Shown in pieces: positions 15,277 through 25,656 of a stretch of DNA of 64,000 nucleotides. Position numbers and translations under genes: made by a program. The DNA is from Paraburkholderia unamae (lineage in GTDB: Bacteria; Pseudomonadota; Gammaproteobacteria; Burkholderiales; Burkholderiaceae): positions 62,001-126,000 of the forward strand of contig NZ_QLSU01000025.1 of the NCBI RefSeq assembly GCF_003268775.1, in the 5' to 3' direction. Each line of letters opens with the position of its first letter. The stretch's first letter is position 1. Below the pieces are notes generated by a model. The model did no database searches, was not told where the DNA came from, and was given only the letters and a program-made list of their open reading frames with translations.

Positions 15277-16542
15277 ATGAACGCAGTGAGCGAAGCCGCG
15301 CTGACAACCGCGATCCACGTGAACGGCCAGCGCTTGTGGGACAGCCTGATGGAGATGGCGAAGATCGGCGCGACACCCAAGGGCGGCGTGTGCCGCCTCG
15401 CGCTCACCGACCTCGACAAACAGGGGCGAGATCTCATCGTGCAATGGGCGAAGGAGGCGGGCTGCACGGTGAGCGTCGATCAGATGGGCAACGTGTTCAT
15501 GCGCCGCGCGGGGCGCAACAACGACCTGCCGCCCGTGATGACCGGCTCGCACGCCGACTCGCAGCCCACGGGCGGCCGCTTCGACGGCATCTACGGCGTG
15601 CTGGGCGGGCTCGAAGTGATCCGCTCGCTCAACGACCACGGCATCGAAACCGAGCGCCCCGTCGAAACCGTGATCTGGACTAACGAGGAAGGCTCGCGCT
15701 TCGCACCCGCGATGGTGGCCTCGGGCGTGTTCGCGGGCGTGTTCACGCTCGACTACGGGCTGTCGCGCAAGGACATCGAAGGCAAGACCATCGGCGAGGA
15801 ACTCCAGCGCATCGGCTACGCGGGCGACCTGCCGTGTGGCGGCCGCCCGATTCACGCGGCGTTCGAACTGCATATCGAGCAGGGGCCGATTCTCGAAACC
15901 GAAGACAGGACCATCGGCGTCGTGACCGACGCCCAGGGCCAGCGCTGGTACGAGGTCGTGCTGACGGGCCAGGAAGCGCATGCGGGCCCCACGCCCATGC
16001 CGCGCCGCCGCGACGCGCTGTTGGGCGCCTCGCGCGTGGTGCAACTCGTGAATGAAATCGGCCTGCGCCACGCGCCGCTTGCCTGCGCGACGGTCGGCAT
16101 GATGCAGGTGCACCCGAACTCGCGCAACGTGATTCCGGGCCGCGTGTTCTTCACCATCGACTTCCGCCATCCGCTCGATGACGTGCTCGCAAAGATGGAC
16201 GCCGAACTGCGCGAAGGCATTGCGAAGATCGCGGAGCAAGGCAAGCTGGAAGCCCAGGTCGAGCAGATTTTTTATTACGCGCCGGTTCCGTTCGACGAGG
16301 CCTGTGTGAAGTCCGTGCGTGCGGCGGCCGAGCGGTTCGGCTACTCGAATCGCGACATCGTTTCGGGCGCGGGCCACGACGCCTGCTATCTCGCGACGGT
16401 CGCGCCGACCTCGATGGTGTTCGTGCCGTGCATCGACGGCATCAGCCACAACGAGGTGGAGGACGCGACGATCGAATGGATCGAGGCGGGCGCGAACGTG
16501 CTGCTGCACGCCATGCTCGAACGCGCGAGCGAACCCGGCTGA
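15277..16542 (+). CDS. Zn-dependent N-carbamoyl hydrolase (beta-ureidopropionase / carbamoylase, M20 family)
   Basis: 421-residue amidohydrolase of the HyuC/AllC group. In this operon it should hydrolyse N-carbamoyl-beta-alanine to beta-alanine, CO2 and ammonia, the last step of reductive uracil breakdown. Metal ligands are visible: H92 and D103 in SHADSQPTGGRFDG, E137/E138 in TNEEGSRF, the histidine of HIEQGP, and GAGHDA near the C-terminus. ATG at 15277 follows AGGAGA; an upstream ATG at 15238 lacks a site. It is the first gene of the operon, followed by preT. Carbamoyl-amino-acid hydrolase or allantoate hydrolase are alternatives that context disfavours. Confidence 0.88.
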   Translation: MNAVSEAALTTAIHVNGQRLWDSLMEMAKIGATPKGGVCRLALTDLDKQGRDLIVQWAKEAGCTVSVDQMGNVFMRRAGRNNDLPPVMTGSHADSQPTGGRFDGIYGVLGGLEVIRSLNDHGIETERPVETVIWTNEEGSRFAPAMVASGVFAGVFTLDYGLSRKDIEGKTIGEELQRIGYAGDLPCGGRPIHAAFELHIEQGPILETEDRTIGVVTDAQGQRWYEVVLTGQEAHAGPTPMPRRRDALLGASRVVQLVNEIGLRHAPLACATVGMMQVHPNSRNVIPGRVFFTIDFRHPLDDVLAKMDAELREGIAKIAEQGKLEAQVEQIFYYAPVPFDEACVKSVRAAAERFGYSNRDIVSGAGHDACYLATVAPTSMVFVPCIDGISHNEVEDATIEWIEAGANVLLHAMLERASEPG

Positions 16543-16665
16543 ACAGGTTGACGCTGAAGCAAGCGGCCTGAGAGCCGCGCTGAATTTCCCGCTTTCCCCA
16601 CGTACCGGCTGCGCCTTTCACGCGCTGCCGGCGGACCCGTGTTTTGCCTCGCAAGGAGCATCCGG

Positions 16666-18051
16666 ATGTCCCAGCCCACCTCGAATGCCGCCGACGGCAT
16701 CGCCGCAGGCCGCCTCACCGCCGAACAGCTAGGCTGCAACTTCGCCGACGTCGCGCCACCGCTGTCCGCCAATGCAGCCGTGATTGCCTCAGACCGCTGC
16801 CATTACTGTTACGACGCGCCGTGCGTTGCGGCCTGCCCGACCGGCATCGACATTCCGGGCTTCATTCGCAAGATCGGCAACGGCAACCTCAAGGGCGCGG
16901 CGCGCGATATCCTGAGCGCGAATCCGCTGGGCGGCATGTGCGCGCGCGTGTGCCCGACCGAGATTCTTTGCGAAGGCGCGTGCGTGAGAAATCATCAGGA
17001 TGGCGAACCGGTTCAGATCGGTGCGCTGCAACGCCATGCCACCGACTTCCAGATGGCGCGCGAAGCAGCAGGCGGCCCGGCGCTTTTCAGGCGCGCAAGC
17101 GAAACGGGCCGCCGTGTCGCCGTGGTCGGGGCGGGCCCGGCCGGTCTCGCCTGCGCGCATACGCTCGCGCTCGCCGGGCATAGCGTGAGCGTGTTCGATG
17201 CACGCGAGAAGCCGGGCGGCCTCAACGAATACGGGATCGCGGCGTACAAGACCGTGGACGACTACGCGCAACGCGAGGTGCAGTGGCTGCTCTCCATCGG
17301 CGGGATCGAGTTACGCCAGGGGCAACGCCTTGGCCGCGACGTCACGCTCACCGAACTGCGCGCGGCGTATGACGCCGTGTTCATCGGCGTGGGCCTGGGC
17401 GGCACGCATGCGCTGTCCATCGAAGGCGAATCGCTCGACGGCGTGCTCGATGCCGTCGATTTCATTGCGCGCCTGCGCGATGCCGACGATCTTTCCACGC
17501 TGCCCGTGGGCCGCAAGGTCGTGGTGATCGGCGGCGGCAATACGGCAATCGACGCAGCGGTGCAAAGCCGCAAGCTGGGCGCCGAACAGGTGACGCTCGC
17601 GTACCGGCGCGGTGCGGCGCAAATGAGCGCCACGTGGGCCGAGCAGGAATTCGCGCGTACACAGGGTGTCACGCTCGTCGAGTGGATGAAGCCGCTGCGC
17701 ATCACGGGCGGCACGCATGTCCAGACCGTGGAGTTCGAGCGCACTGCGCTCGACGCGAACGGCGCGTTGCGCGGCACCGGCGAAATCGCGCGCGTGGAAG
17801 CTGACGTCGTGTTGAAGGCGATCGGCCAGACGCTCTTGCCCGAAGGGCTCGACGGTTTGCAACTCGACGAGCGCGGCGTGCGCATTGCCGTGGACGCGCA
17901 CGGCGCGACGTCCCTCGCGGGCGTTTTCGCGGGCGGCGATTGTGCGGGCCACGGCGCGGCCGACCTCACCGTGCAGGCCGTGCAGGACGGCAAGCTTGCC
18001 GCGCGCGCGATCGACCGCTACCTCGCGAGCCAGTCCGTGAGAGCGGCGTGA
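16666..18051 (+). CDS. preT: NAD-dependent dihydropyrimidine dehydrogenase, electron-transfer subunit PreT
   Basis: 461 residues. With PreA it reduces uracil and thymine to dihydropyrimidines using NAD(P)H. Two N-terminal Fe-S cysteine groups are complete (C45, C48, C53, C57 and C92, C96, C102, C106). The FAD site VAVVGAGPAGLACA is at about 143-156 and the nucleotide site VVVIGGGNTAID at about 284-295. ATG at 16666 follows AAGGAG. It is transcribed between the carbamoylase and preA with short gaps. Confidence 0.93.
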   Translation: MSQPTSNAADGIAAGRLTAEQLGCNFADVAPPLSANAAVIASDRCHYCYDAPCVAACPTGIDIPGFIRKIGNGNLKGAARDILSANPLGGMCARVCPTEILCEGACVRNHQDGEPVQIGALQRHATDFQMAREAAGGPALFRRASETGRRVAVVGAGPAGLACAHTLALAGHSVSVFDAREKPGGLNEYGIAAYKTVDDYAQREVQWLLSIGGIELRQGQRLGRDVTLTELRAAYDAVFIGVGLGGTHALSIEGESLDGVLDAVDFIARLRDADDLSTLPVGRKVVVIGGGNTAIDAAVQSRKLGAEQVTLAYRRGAAQMSATWAEQEFARTQGVTLVEWMKPLRITGGTHVQTVEFERTALDANGALRGTGEIARVEADVVLKAIGQTLLPEGLDGLQLDERGVRIAVDAHGATSLAGVFAGGDCAGHGAADLTVQAVQDGKLAARAIDRYLASQSVRAA

Positions 18052-18108
18052 GCCAATCGTGCCACCCGAAGAGCCCATCGAATCCAGATAAAACGAAGGA
18101 GTCGCATC

Positions 18109-19386
18109 ATGGCCGACCTGCGCTGCAAGATTGCCGGTATCGAATCGCCGAATCCGTTCTGGCTCGCCTCCGCGCCGCCCACCGACAAGGCCTATAACGT
18201 CAACCGCGCGTTCGAGGCGGGCTGGGGCGGCGTGGTCTGGAAGACCCTCGGGCTCGACCCGCACGTGGTGAACGTGAGTTCGCGCTATGGCGCGACCACG
18301 TGGCGCGGCCAGCGCATCGCGGGCCTGAACAACATCGAACTCATTACCGACCGGCCGCTCGACGTGAACCTCAAGGAAATCGCCCAGGTCAAGCGCGACT
18401 GGCCCGACCGCGCGCTCATTGTCTCGCTGATGGTGCCCTGCACCGAGCACGACTGGAAATGGATCCTGTCGCAGGTGGAGGATACCGGCGCCGATGCGGT
18501 GGAGCTGAACTTCGGCTGCCCGCACGGCATGAGCGAGCGCGGCATGGGCGCGGCCGTGGGGCAGGTGCCCGAGTACATCGAAATGGTCACGCGCTGGGTG
18601 AAGGAGGGCACGCGCCTGCCTTGCCTCGTGAAGCTCACGCCCAACGTGACGGACATCCGCCACGGCGCACGCGCGGCGCTCAAGGGCGGCGCGGACGGTG
18701 TCTCCCTCATCAACACGATCAACTCGATCGTGGGCGTCGATCTCGACGTGATGGCGCCGCTGCCCACCGTCGACGGCAAAGGCACGCACGGCGGCTACTG
18801 CGGCCCCGCCGCGAAGCCCATTGCACTGCACATGGTCGCGGAGATTGCGCGCGACCCGCAAACCCATGGCTTGCCGATCTCCGGCATCGGCGGCATTTCC
18901 GACTGGCGCGACGCCGCCGAATTCATCGTGCTGGGCGCGGGAAGCGTCCAGGTTTGCACCGCCGCGATGCATTATGGATTCCGAATCGTCAACGACATGA
19001 TCGACGGCCTGTCGAACTGGATGGACGACAAGGGCTACGCGAACCTCGACGCCATTCGCGGCCGCGCCGTGCCCAATGTCACCGACTGGCAATACCTGAA
19101 CCTCAACTACGACATCAAGGCGCGCATCGATCAGGACCGCTGCATTCAATGCGGCCTCTGCCACATCGCGTGCGAGGACACCTCGCATCAGGCCATCACC
19201 GCCACGCGCGACGGCAAGCGCCACTTCGAGGTGGTCGATGCGAACTGCGTCGGGTGCAATTTATGCATGCATGTGTGCCCGGTCGATCAATGCATCACGA
19301 TGGAACGCGTGGACTCGGGCCGCTACGCGAACTGGACCACGCACCCGAACAACCCCGCGCGCGTGGCCGACCCCAAGGCGGCCTGA
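18109..19386 (+). CDS. preA: NAD-dependent dihydropyrimidine dehydrogenase, catalytic subunit PreA
   Basis: 425-residue flavoprotein of the dihydroorotate dehydrogenase fold with a C-terminal ferredoxin extension. The active-site loop NFGCPHGMSERGMGAA (about residues 135-151) carries the catalytic cysteine. Phosphate-binding stretches GADGVSLINTINS and ISGIGGISDW are present. Two 4Fe-4S motifs close the protein: CIQCGLCHIAC and CVGCNLCMHVC. AAGGAG precedes the ATG. Partner of preT immediately upstream; the dihydropyrimidine produced is the substrate of the hydrolase at 21000. Confidence 0.94.
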   Translation: MADLRCKIAGIESPNPFWLASAPPTDKAYNVNRAFEAGWGGVVWKTLGLDPHVVNVSSRYGATTWRGQRIAGLNNIELITDRPLDVNLKEIAQVKRDWPDRALIVSLMVPCTEHDWKWILSQVEDTGADAVELNFGCPHGMSERGMGAAVGQVPEYIEMVTRWVKEGTRLPCLVKLTPNVTDIRHGARAALKGGADGVSLINTINSIVGVDLDVMAPLPTVDGKGTHGGYCGPAAKPIALHMVAEIARDPQTHGLPISGIGGISDWRDAAEFIVLGAGSVQVCTAAMHYGFRIVNDMIDGLSNWMDDKGYANLDAIRGRAVPNVTDWQYLNLNYDIKARIDQDRCIQCGLCHIACEDTSHQAITATRDGKRHFEVVDANCVGCNLCMHVCPVDQCITMERVDSGRYANWTTHPNNPARVADPKAA

Positions 19387-19456
19387 AATACCGAAGCGAT
19401 ACCGCAAGCCGAACGAGCCGTATAAAACCCACGACAAGACACGGAGAACCTGCACC

Positions 19457-20959
19457 ATGAGCCAGCCCCTAGCCGGCGACGCCAGCGCGCGCCGGGCCGA
19501 AAGCGAGCTATACAACGACGACCTCGCGCCCACGGGCGTCGCGCAGCGCACCTGGCGCTGGTATCACTTCGCGGCGTTGTGGGTGGGCATGGTGATGAAC
19601 ATCGCCTCGTACATGCTCGCCGCCGGCCTCACGGAACAGGGCATGTCGCCGTGGCAGGCGGTGCTCACGGTGCTGCTCGGCAATCTCATCGTGCTCGTGC
19701 CGATGCTGCTTATCGGGCATGCGGGCACGAAATACGGCATTCCCTATGCCGTGCTGGTGCGCTCGTCGTTCGGCACGCGCGGCGCGAAGTTGCCGGCCAT
19801 GCTGCGCGCGATCGTGGCGTGCGGCTGGTACGGCATCCAGTCGTGGCTTGGCGGCAGCGCCATCTATACGCTCGTCAATATCCTCACGCACAACGCGCTG
19901 GTGGGCGACGCGCTGCCTTTTCTCGGCATCTCGATCGGCCAGGGCGCGTGCTTCCTGCTTTTCTGGGTGCTGCAACTCTATTTCATCCTGCACGGCACCG
20001 ACTCGATCCGCTGGCTCGAAAGCTGGTCCGCGCCCATCAAGGTCGTGATGTGCGTGGTGCTCGTGTGGTGGGCCTGCTCGAAAGCGGGCGGCGTGGGTTC
20101 GATGCTTTCGCAACCCTCGCAGTTCGCGGCGGGCGGCAAGAAGGCGGGCCTGTTCTGGGCGACGTTCTGGCCGAGCCTCACCGCCATGGTGGGCTTCTGG
20201 GCCACCCTCGCGCTGAACATTCCCGACTTCACGCGCTTCGCGAAAACGCAAAAGGACCAGTTCGTGGGCCAGGCCATCGGTCTGCCCATTCCGATGGCGT
20301 TGCTCTCGGTGGTTTCGGTGGTCGTGACCTCGGCCACGGTGGTCATCTACGGCAAGGCGATCTGGGACCCCATCGACCTCACGAGCCGCATGGAAGGCGT
20401 CGGCGTGGGCATCGCGCTCATCATCCTCACGCTCGACACGATGTGCTGCAATCTCGCCGCGAATCTCGTCGGCCCGGCCTACGACTTTTCGAGTCTCTGG
20501 CCCAAGGGCATTTCGTACAAGGCAGGCGGGTTGATCACCGCGGGTATCGCGATCGTGATGATGCCGTGGAAGATTCTCGCGACCACGCAGGGCTATATCT
20601 TCACCTGGCTCGTCGGTTATTCGGCACTGCTCGGGCCCGTGGCGGGCATCCTCATGGTCGATTACTTCCTCGTGCGCGGCACGCGCCTCGACACGGCCCA
20701 GCTATTCGAGGAGAACGGCGAATACGCGTATACGAACGGCTGGAATCTCGCGGCCGTGATCGCGCTAGCCGCAGGCGTGCTGCCGAACCTGCCGGGCTTC
20801 CTGAATATCGCGTTTCCGGACGCGTTTCCCTCTGTGCCCGACGCGTTCAAAAGCATTTACACCTATGCGTGGTTCGTGGGGCTCGCGATCGCCTCGCTCG
20901 TCTACGGCGTGCTGATGAAGCTCGGCAAGAGCCGCCGCCCGAGCGTCGCGAGCGCGTGA
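19457..20959 (+). CDS. NCS1 family nucleobase/hydantoin cation symporter
   Basis: 500-residue inner-membrane carrier with about 12 transmembrane segments and the NCS1 pattern seen in Mhp1 and PucI: NDDLAPTGVAQRTWRWYHFAALWVGM at the N-terminus, GIPYAVLVRSSFG, ACGWYGIQSWLGG, NIPDFTRFAK and LVGPAYDFS. In this operon uracil, thymine or dihydropyrimidines are the likely cargo. The ATG at 19457 is in frame with an upstream extension that overlaps preA and is not used. It sits between preA and the dihydropyrimidinase. Confidence 0.92.
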   Translation: MSQPLAGDASARRAESELYNDDLAPTGVAQRTWRWYHFAALWVGMVMNIASYMLAAGLTEQGMSPWQAVLTVLLGNLIVLVPMLLIGHAGTKYGIPYAVLVRSSFGTRGAKLPAMLRAIVACGWYGIQSWLGGSAIYTLVNILTHNALVGDALPFLGISIGQGACFLLFWVLQLYFILHGTDSIRWLESWSAPIKVVMCVVLVWWACSKAGGVGSMLSQPSQFAAGGKKAGLFWATFWPSLTAMVGFWATLALNIPDFTRFAKTQKDQFVGQAIGLPIPMALLSVVSVVVTSATVVIYGKAIWDPIDLTSRMEGVGVGIALIILTLDTMCCNLAANLVGPAYDFSSLWPKGISYKAGGLITAGIAIVMMPWKILATTQGYIFTWLVGYSALLGPVAGILMVDYFLVRGTRLDTAQLFEENGEYAYTNGWNLAAVIALAAGVLPNLPGFLNIAFPDAFPSVPDAFKSIYTYAWFVGLAIASLVYGVLMKLGKSRRPSVASA

Positions 20960-20999
20960 GCCGTTTCCACGCCGATTCAACCCAAGGAGACAGAGCATC

Positions 21000-22451
<1,452 letters not shown>

Positions 22452-22460
22452 TCCGTGGTT

Positions 22461-22488
22461 GCCGCCGGCGCTTCGGTGCGTCGGCGGC
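22461..22488. terminator. GC-rich hairpin between convergent genes
   Basis: GCCGCCG (22461-22467) and CGGCGGC (22482-22488) pair, with four further inner pairs, giving an 11-bp stem and a six-base loop. It lies in the 53-base gap between the convergent hydA and the reductase at 22505. There is no T-run, so bidirectional or Rho-assisted termination is inferred. Confidence 0.5.
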
Positions 22489-22504
22489 GGGACGCGCCCA
22501 TCTT

Positions 22505-23431
22505 CTAGAGGCCAAGCGTGATGTGGGAAGAGCGGGCGCGCGACACGCAAACGCAGATCGACTGATTTGCTGCGCGCTCGCCAGCCGACAGATACTTGTC
22601 GCGATGATCCGGCTCTCCGGCAAGCACGGGCGTCACGCACATGCCGCACTCGCCGCGCTTGCAGTCGTAAAGCGGCTCCACGCCGGCGGCGATCAATGCG
22701 TCGAGCAGGCTCTGGCCCGCTTCGACATGAACGGTCACACCGCTCAGACTCAACTCGGCATCAAAGGGCTGATCGCCCGAAGCGGCCAGCGCGCCTTCGA
22801 ACAGCTCGACATGAACGCGCCCGGCAGGCCAGCCAGAAGCCTGCGCGGTTCCCACAACCTCGGCGATCATCGCCTGCGGTCCGCACACATACAGGCGCGC
22901 GCCCGGGCGCGGCGAGGCAAGGACTTCGGCGAGCCTGGCCCTTAGCGCATTCGGGCTGCCGCCATGCAAGTGACAATGTGCGCCGAGCGCCGCGACCTCC
23001 GCGCCGAACGCAGCGCTCGCCGGCGCCTTCGAAGCGTAGTGCAACGAGAAGCGCATGCCATCGCGAGCCAGCCGCCGCGCCATCGAGAGGATGGGCGTGA
23101 TGCCGATGCCGCCCGCGATCAGCAGATGGCCGTCTTCGGCAGGTTCGAGCGCAAACGCGTTGTGCAGTTGCGCCTCCACGCGCTCGCCCGCCTGCAACGC
23201 GTGCATCCACATCGAACCCGCGCCACGCTTGAGCACTGCGACTTCGTACGTGTGGCCGGGGTAGCCATCACCGGTCAGCGAATACTCGCGATGCAGGTGC
23301 GTGCCCGGAATCGCAAACTTCAGGTGCGCGCCCGGCGTGTAGGGCGGCAACTGCGAACCGTCCTGCGCGCGCAGCGTGATGAGTCGCACGGCCGGGGCGA
23401 TGGGGGTATTTTTCTCGACGATCAGTTTCAT
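22505..23431 (-). CDS. PDR/VanB family FMN/2Fe-2S oxidoreductase (oxygenase reductase)
   Basis: 308-residue phthalate-dioxygenase-reductase-type protein passing electrons from NAD(P)H to a Rieske oxygenase. FMN-binding REYSLTGDG (about 48-56), pyridine nucleotide region LLIAGGIGITPILSMARRL (about 103-121) and CGPQAMI, and a C-terminal plant-type 2Fe-2S domain with CKRGECGMC plus a later cysteine pair (ICVCVSRA). It lies next to an amidase and an MDR-like gene on the same strand; the amidase stop overlaps its upstream edge by a few bases. Candidate partner of the oxygenase at 27326, competing with the reductase at 37317. Confidence 0.9.
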   Translation of the reverse strand: MKLIVEKNTPIAPAVRLITLRAQDGSQLPPYTPGAHLKFAIPGTHLHREYSLTGDGYPGHTYEVAVLKRGAGSMWMHALQAGERVEAQLHNAFALEPAEDGHLLIAGGIGITPILSMARRLARDGMRFSLHYASKAPASAAFGAEVAALGAHCHLHGGSPNALRARLAEVLASPRPGARLYVCGPQAMIAEVVGTAQASGWPAGRVHVELFEGALAASGDQPFDAELSLSGVTVHVEAGQSLLDALIAAGVEPLYDCKRGECGMCVTPVLAGEPDHRDKYLSAGERAANQSICVCVSRARSSHITLGL

Positions 23432-23432
23432 T

Positions 23433-24734
23433 TCAGTTGCCTTGTTCGATCAAACAGTTCAGGCGTTTGGCAATGGCAAGCAGCCGACGCTCCTGCTTCG
23501 GCTTGCCGATGACCTGCAAGCCGAGCGGCAGGCCGTTGGGTCCGTGCAAACCCGGCACGTTGACGCACGGCAGGCCGAGCAGCGTCCATGAGCGGCTCAG
23601 CACCGGGTCGCCCGTTGCCTCCAGCCCGATGGGCGCCTCGCCCGGCGCGGCGAGCGTCAGCACCGCATCGACCTCGCGCGTGAGCGCGGCGAACGCGTTG
23701 CGCGAGCGGGCGGCCAGTTCGCGCGCCGTGTCGTACGCCGTGCCGGTTGTCGCGAGGCCGTCGCCAATCAGCCTCGCAAATGGCGCGCTCAACAAATCGC
23801 GCTTCGTGCGCCATTCGGACTTGAACGACCGCGCCGCTTCATAGGCCTGCACGGTTTTCTGCGCATCGACCAGCACATGCATGTCATTGGGCACGTCGAG
23901 CGAAATGATCGACACGCCCGCTCGCGAAAGACGGACTAGCGCGCTATCGAGCACATCGTGTGCGGCGGCCTCGATCGGCTCCTGTTCGTAACCGGGCAGT
24001 ATCGCGATGCGCAGTGCACGGTTTTCGAGTTCCGGTAGCGCGTCGAAACGCTCCAGGGTCAGCGCGGCACGCAGCAGTTCGAGGTCATCGGCCGATCGGG
24101 CAAGCCAGCCCAATGTGTCGAGCGACGGTGACATGGCTTTCGCACCGTTGAGACTGCACGCGTCGTAGGTCGGCTTCAACGCGAACACCCCGCAATACGA
24201 CGCCGGGCGGATCAACGACCCGGCCGTTTGCGAGCCGAATGCAAGCGGTGTCATGCCGGCCGCGACCGCCGCTGCCGATCCGCTAGACGAACCGCCGGGC
24301 GTGCGCCGCACGTCGTGAGGATTGGCGCTCGGGCCGGGCTGGAAGTACGCGAATTCGGTTGTCACCGTTTTGCCGATGACGAGTGCGCCCGCCGCGCGTG
24401 CGAGCGCGACGCACGCGGCGTCGTCAGCCACGACGCCGTGCGCGTAGATCGGCGAGCCGTAGTGCGTTGGAAAATCGCGCGTCGTGAAGATGTCCTTCAC
24501 GCCGATCGGCACGCCCGCGAGCAACGCGTCGCCCGTAGTCGAGGTGTTTCCCTTTGAAAGATCGGTGCGCGCCGTGCTCGTGTCGAACGCCACCCATGCT
24601 TTGACGTGGGACTCGCATGACGCGATGCGGGCGTCGATTCGATCGAGCACGTCGTCGTGCGTGAGGTGCCCCTGTACGAGCCCGTGGCGGATAGCGAGCG
24701 CCGTGAGCGGCGCAGCGTCATGGTATGTGTTCAT
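23433..24734 (-). CDS. Amidase (amidase signature family)
   Basis: 433-residue serine amidase hydrolysing a C-N amide bond. The Ser-cisSer-Lys machinery is visible: K80 in GVPIGVKD, the Gly/Ser-rich signature TPGGSSSGSAAAVA (about 146-159), and nucleophile S173 in SQTAGSLIRPA. Usual length for the family. Neighbours are an MDR-like protein upstream (gap of three bases) and a 2Fe-2S reductase downstream, suggesting one transcript. The substrate is probably an amide or cyclic amide intermediate, but no specificity can be read. Confidence 0.88.
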   Translation of the reverse strand: MNTYHDAAPLTALAIRHGLVQGHLTHDDVLDRIDARIASCESHVKAWVAFDTSTARTDLSKGNTSTTGDALLAGVPIGVKDIFTTRDFPTHYGSPIYAHGVVADDAACVALARAAGALVIGKTVTTEFAYFQPGPSANPHDVRRTPGGSSSGSAAAVAAGMTPLAFGSQTAGSLIRPASYCGVFALKPTYDACSLNGAKAMSPSLDTLGWLARSADDLELLRAALTLERFDALPELENRALRIAILPGYEQEPIEAAAHDVLDSALVRLSRAGVSIISLDVPNDMHVLVDAQKTVQAYEAARSFKSEWRTKRDLLSAPFARLIGDGLATTGTAYDTARELAARSRNAFAALTREVDAVLTLAAPGEAPIGLEATGDPVLSRSWTLLGLPCVNVPGLHGPNGLPLGLQVIGKPKQERRLLAIAKRLNCLIEQGN

Positions 24735-24737
24735 GGG

Positions 24738-25595
24738 TCAATGGTCACAGAGAGATTCGATAGGGGATTCGCGGCGGCAGCTTTTAAATCGATCCCAGGC
24801 GGAAGTGCGCGTCATCGCCTCGAATTCCTGCGCCGCCTCGCTTGCGCTCGCGGCCTCGCGCAGGGGCGACCAGTCGGTGATGATCAATGCAAGCTGACGG
24901 GAGACGAAACGCCGCCACTGCGTTTCGTCGAAGAGATCTCGGGTCGCCGCGTCCATCACGCCGATGCGCGCATGACGTCGTGCACAGAGCGTCGACTCGC
25001 CCGCATGGCGTCCGCCCGCCAGATCGAGCACCACATCGGCTCCGCCGTGCTCGCGCATGATCTCCGGCCAGGCCGACGCATACGTCGCCGCCTCGCCGGC
25101 CCCGAGCGCGATCAGGCGGCGCGCGGCATGCGCGCAATCGCAAAGCGCCAGCACCTGGGCGCCGGTTTCTGCGGCGAGCAGCGTTGCGAGCATGCCGGTT
25201 GTCGTGTGCGCCTCGTGAATCAGCACGGTTTCGTGGGCTTGCAGATTCAGCCGCTTCATCAGCGCCACCCACGCTTTCGTCCAGTCGCCCGGCAACAGCA
25301 ACGCGTCGTGTTCGCAAAGATGCGGCGGCACGCTCAGCGCATGACTCGGCGTTAGCGAGGGTACGCACGCCGCGCCATCGCGCGTTGGAACGGTGAACGT
25401 CAAGCGTTGTGGCGAAAGCGGTGTGGCATGCTCCGTCGTGGATGCGATCCGGGAGAGCACGGGCACACGCGTCTCGCCGTCGAGCACGACCGCTTCGCCG
25501 AGGCAATACGCGCCACCTGGCATCGGGCGCCTCGTCTGCCTGGCGGACTCACCGGTTGCCGGATCGTCGTTCACACATGTATTCTCTGGTGACAT
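24738..25595 (-). CDS. MDR-type (quinone oxidoreductase-like) protein with degenerate nucleotide site
   Basis: 285 residues, shorter than the 320-340 of medium-chain reductases. The Rossmann region (VLIHEAHTTTGMLATLLAAETGAQVLALC, about 124-152) has HTTTG where quinone oxidoreductases have GGVG. Downstream ADVVLDLAGG and the final helix are family-like. No zinc ligands are apparent. It is first in the minus-strand group with amidase and reductase, divergent from the LysR gene at 25657. It may bind NAD(P)H weakly, or be degenerating. Confidence 0.65.
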   Translation of the reverse strand: MSPENTCVNDDPATGESARQTRRPMPGGAYCLGEAVVLDGETRVPVLSRIASTTEHATPLSPQRLTFTVPTRDGAACVPSLTPSHALSVPPHLCEHDALLLPGDWTKAWVALMKRLNLQAHETVLIHEAHTTTGMLATLLAAETGAQVLALCDCAHAARRLIALGAGEAATYASAWPEIMREHGGADVVLDLAGGRHAGESTLCARRHARIGVMDAATRDLFDETQWRRFVSRQLALIITDWSPLREAASASEAAQEFEAMTRTSAWDRFKSCRRESPIESLCDH

Positions 25596-25656
25596 TTGCC
25601 TTTTCCTTTACCGACTCGCCGCGACTATCCCGCCGCAATCGAACTGCTCGCCCAAC

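Noticed and set aside
15133..16509. 458-codon open frame on the - strand
   Set aside because: Antisense to the carbamoylase gene.
17311..19224. 637-codon open frame on the - strand
   Set aside because: Antisense to preT and preA, whose motifs are complete.
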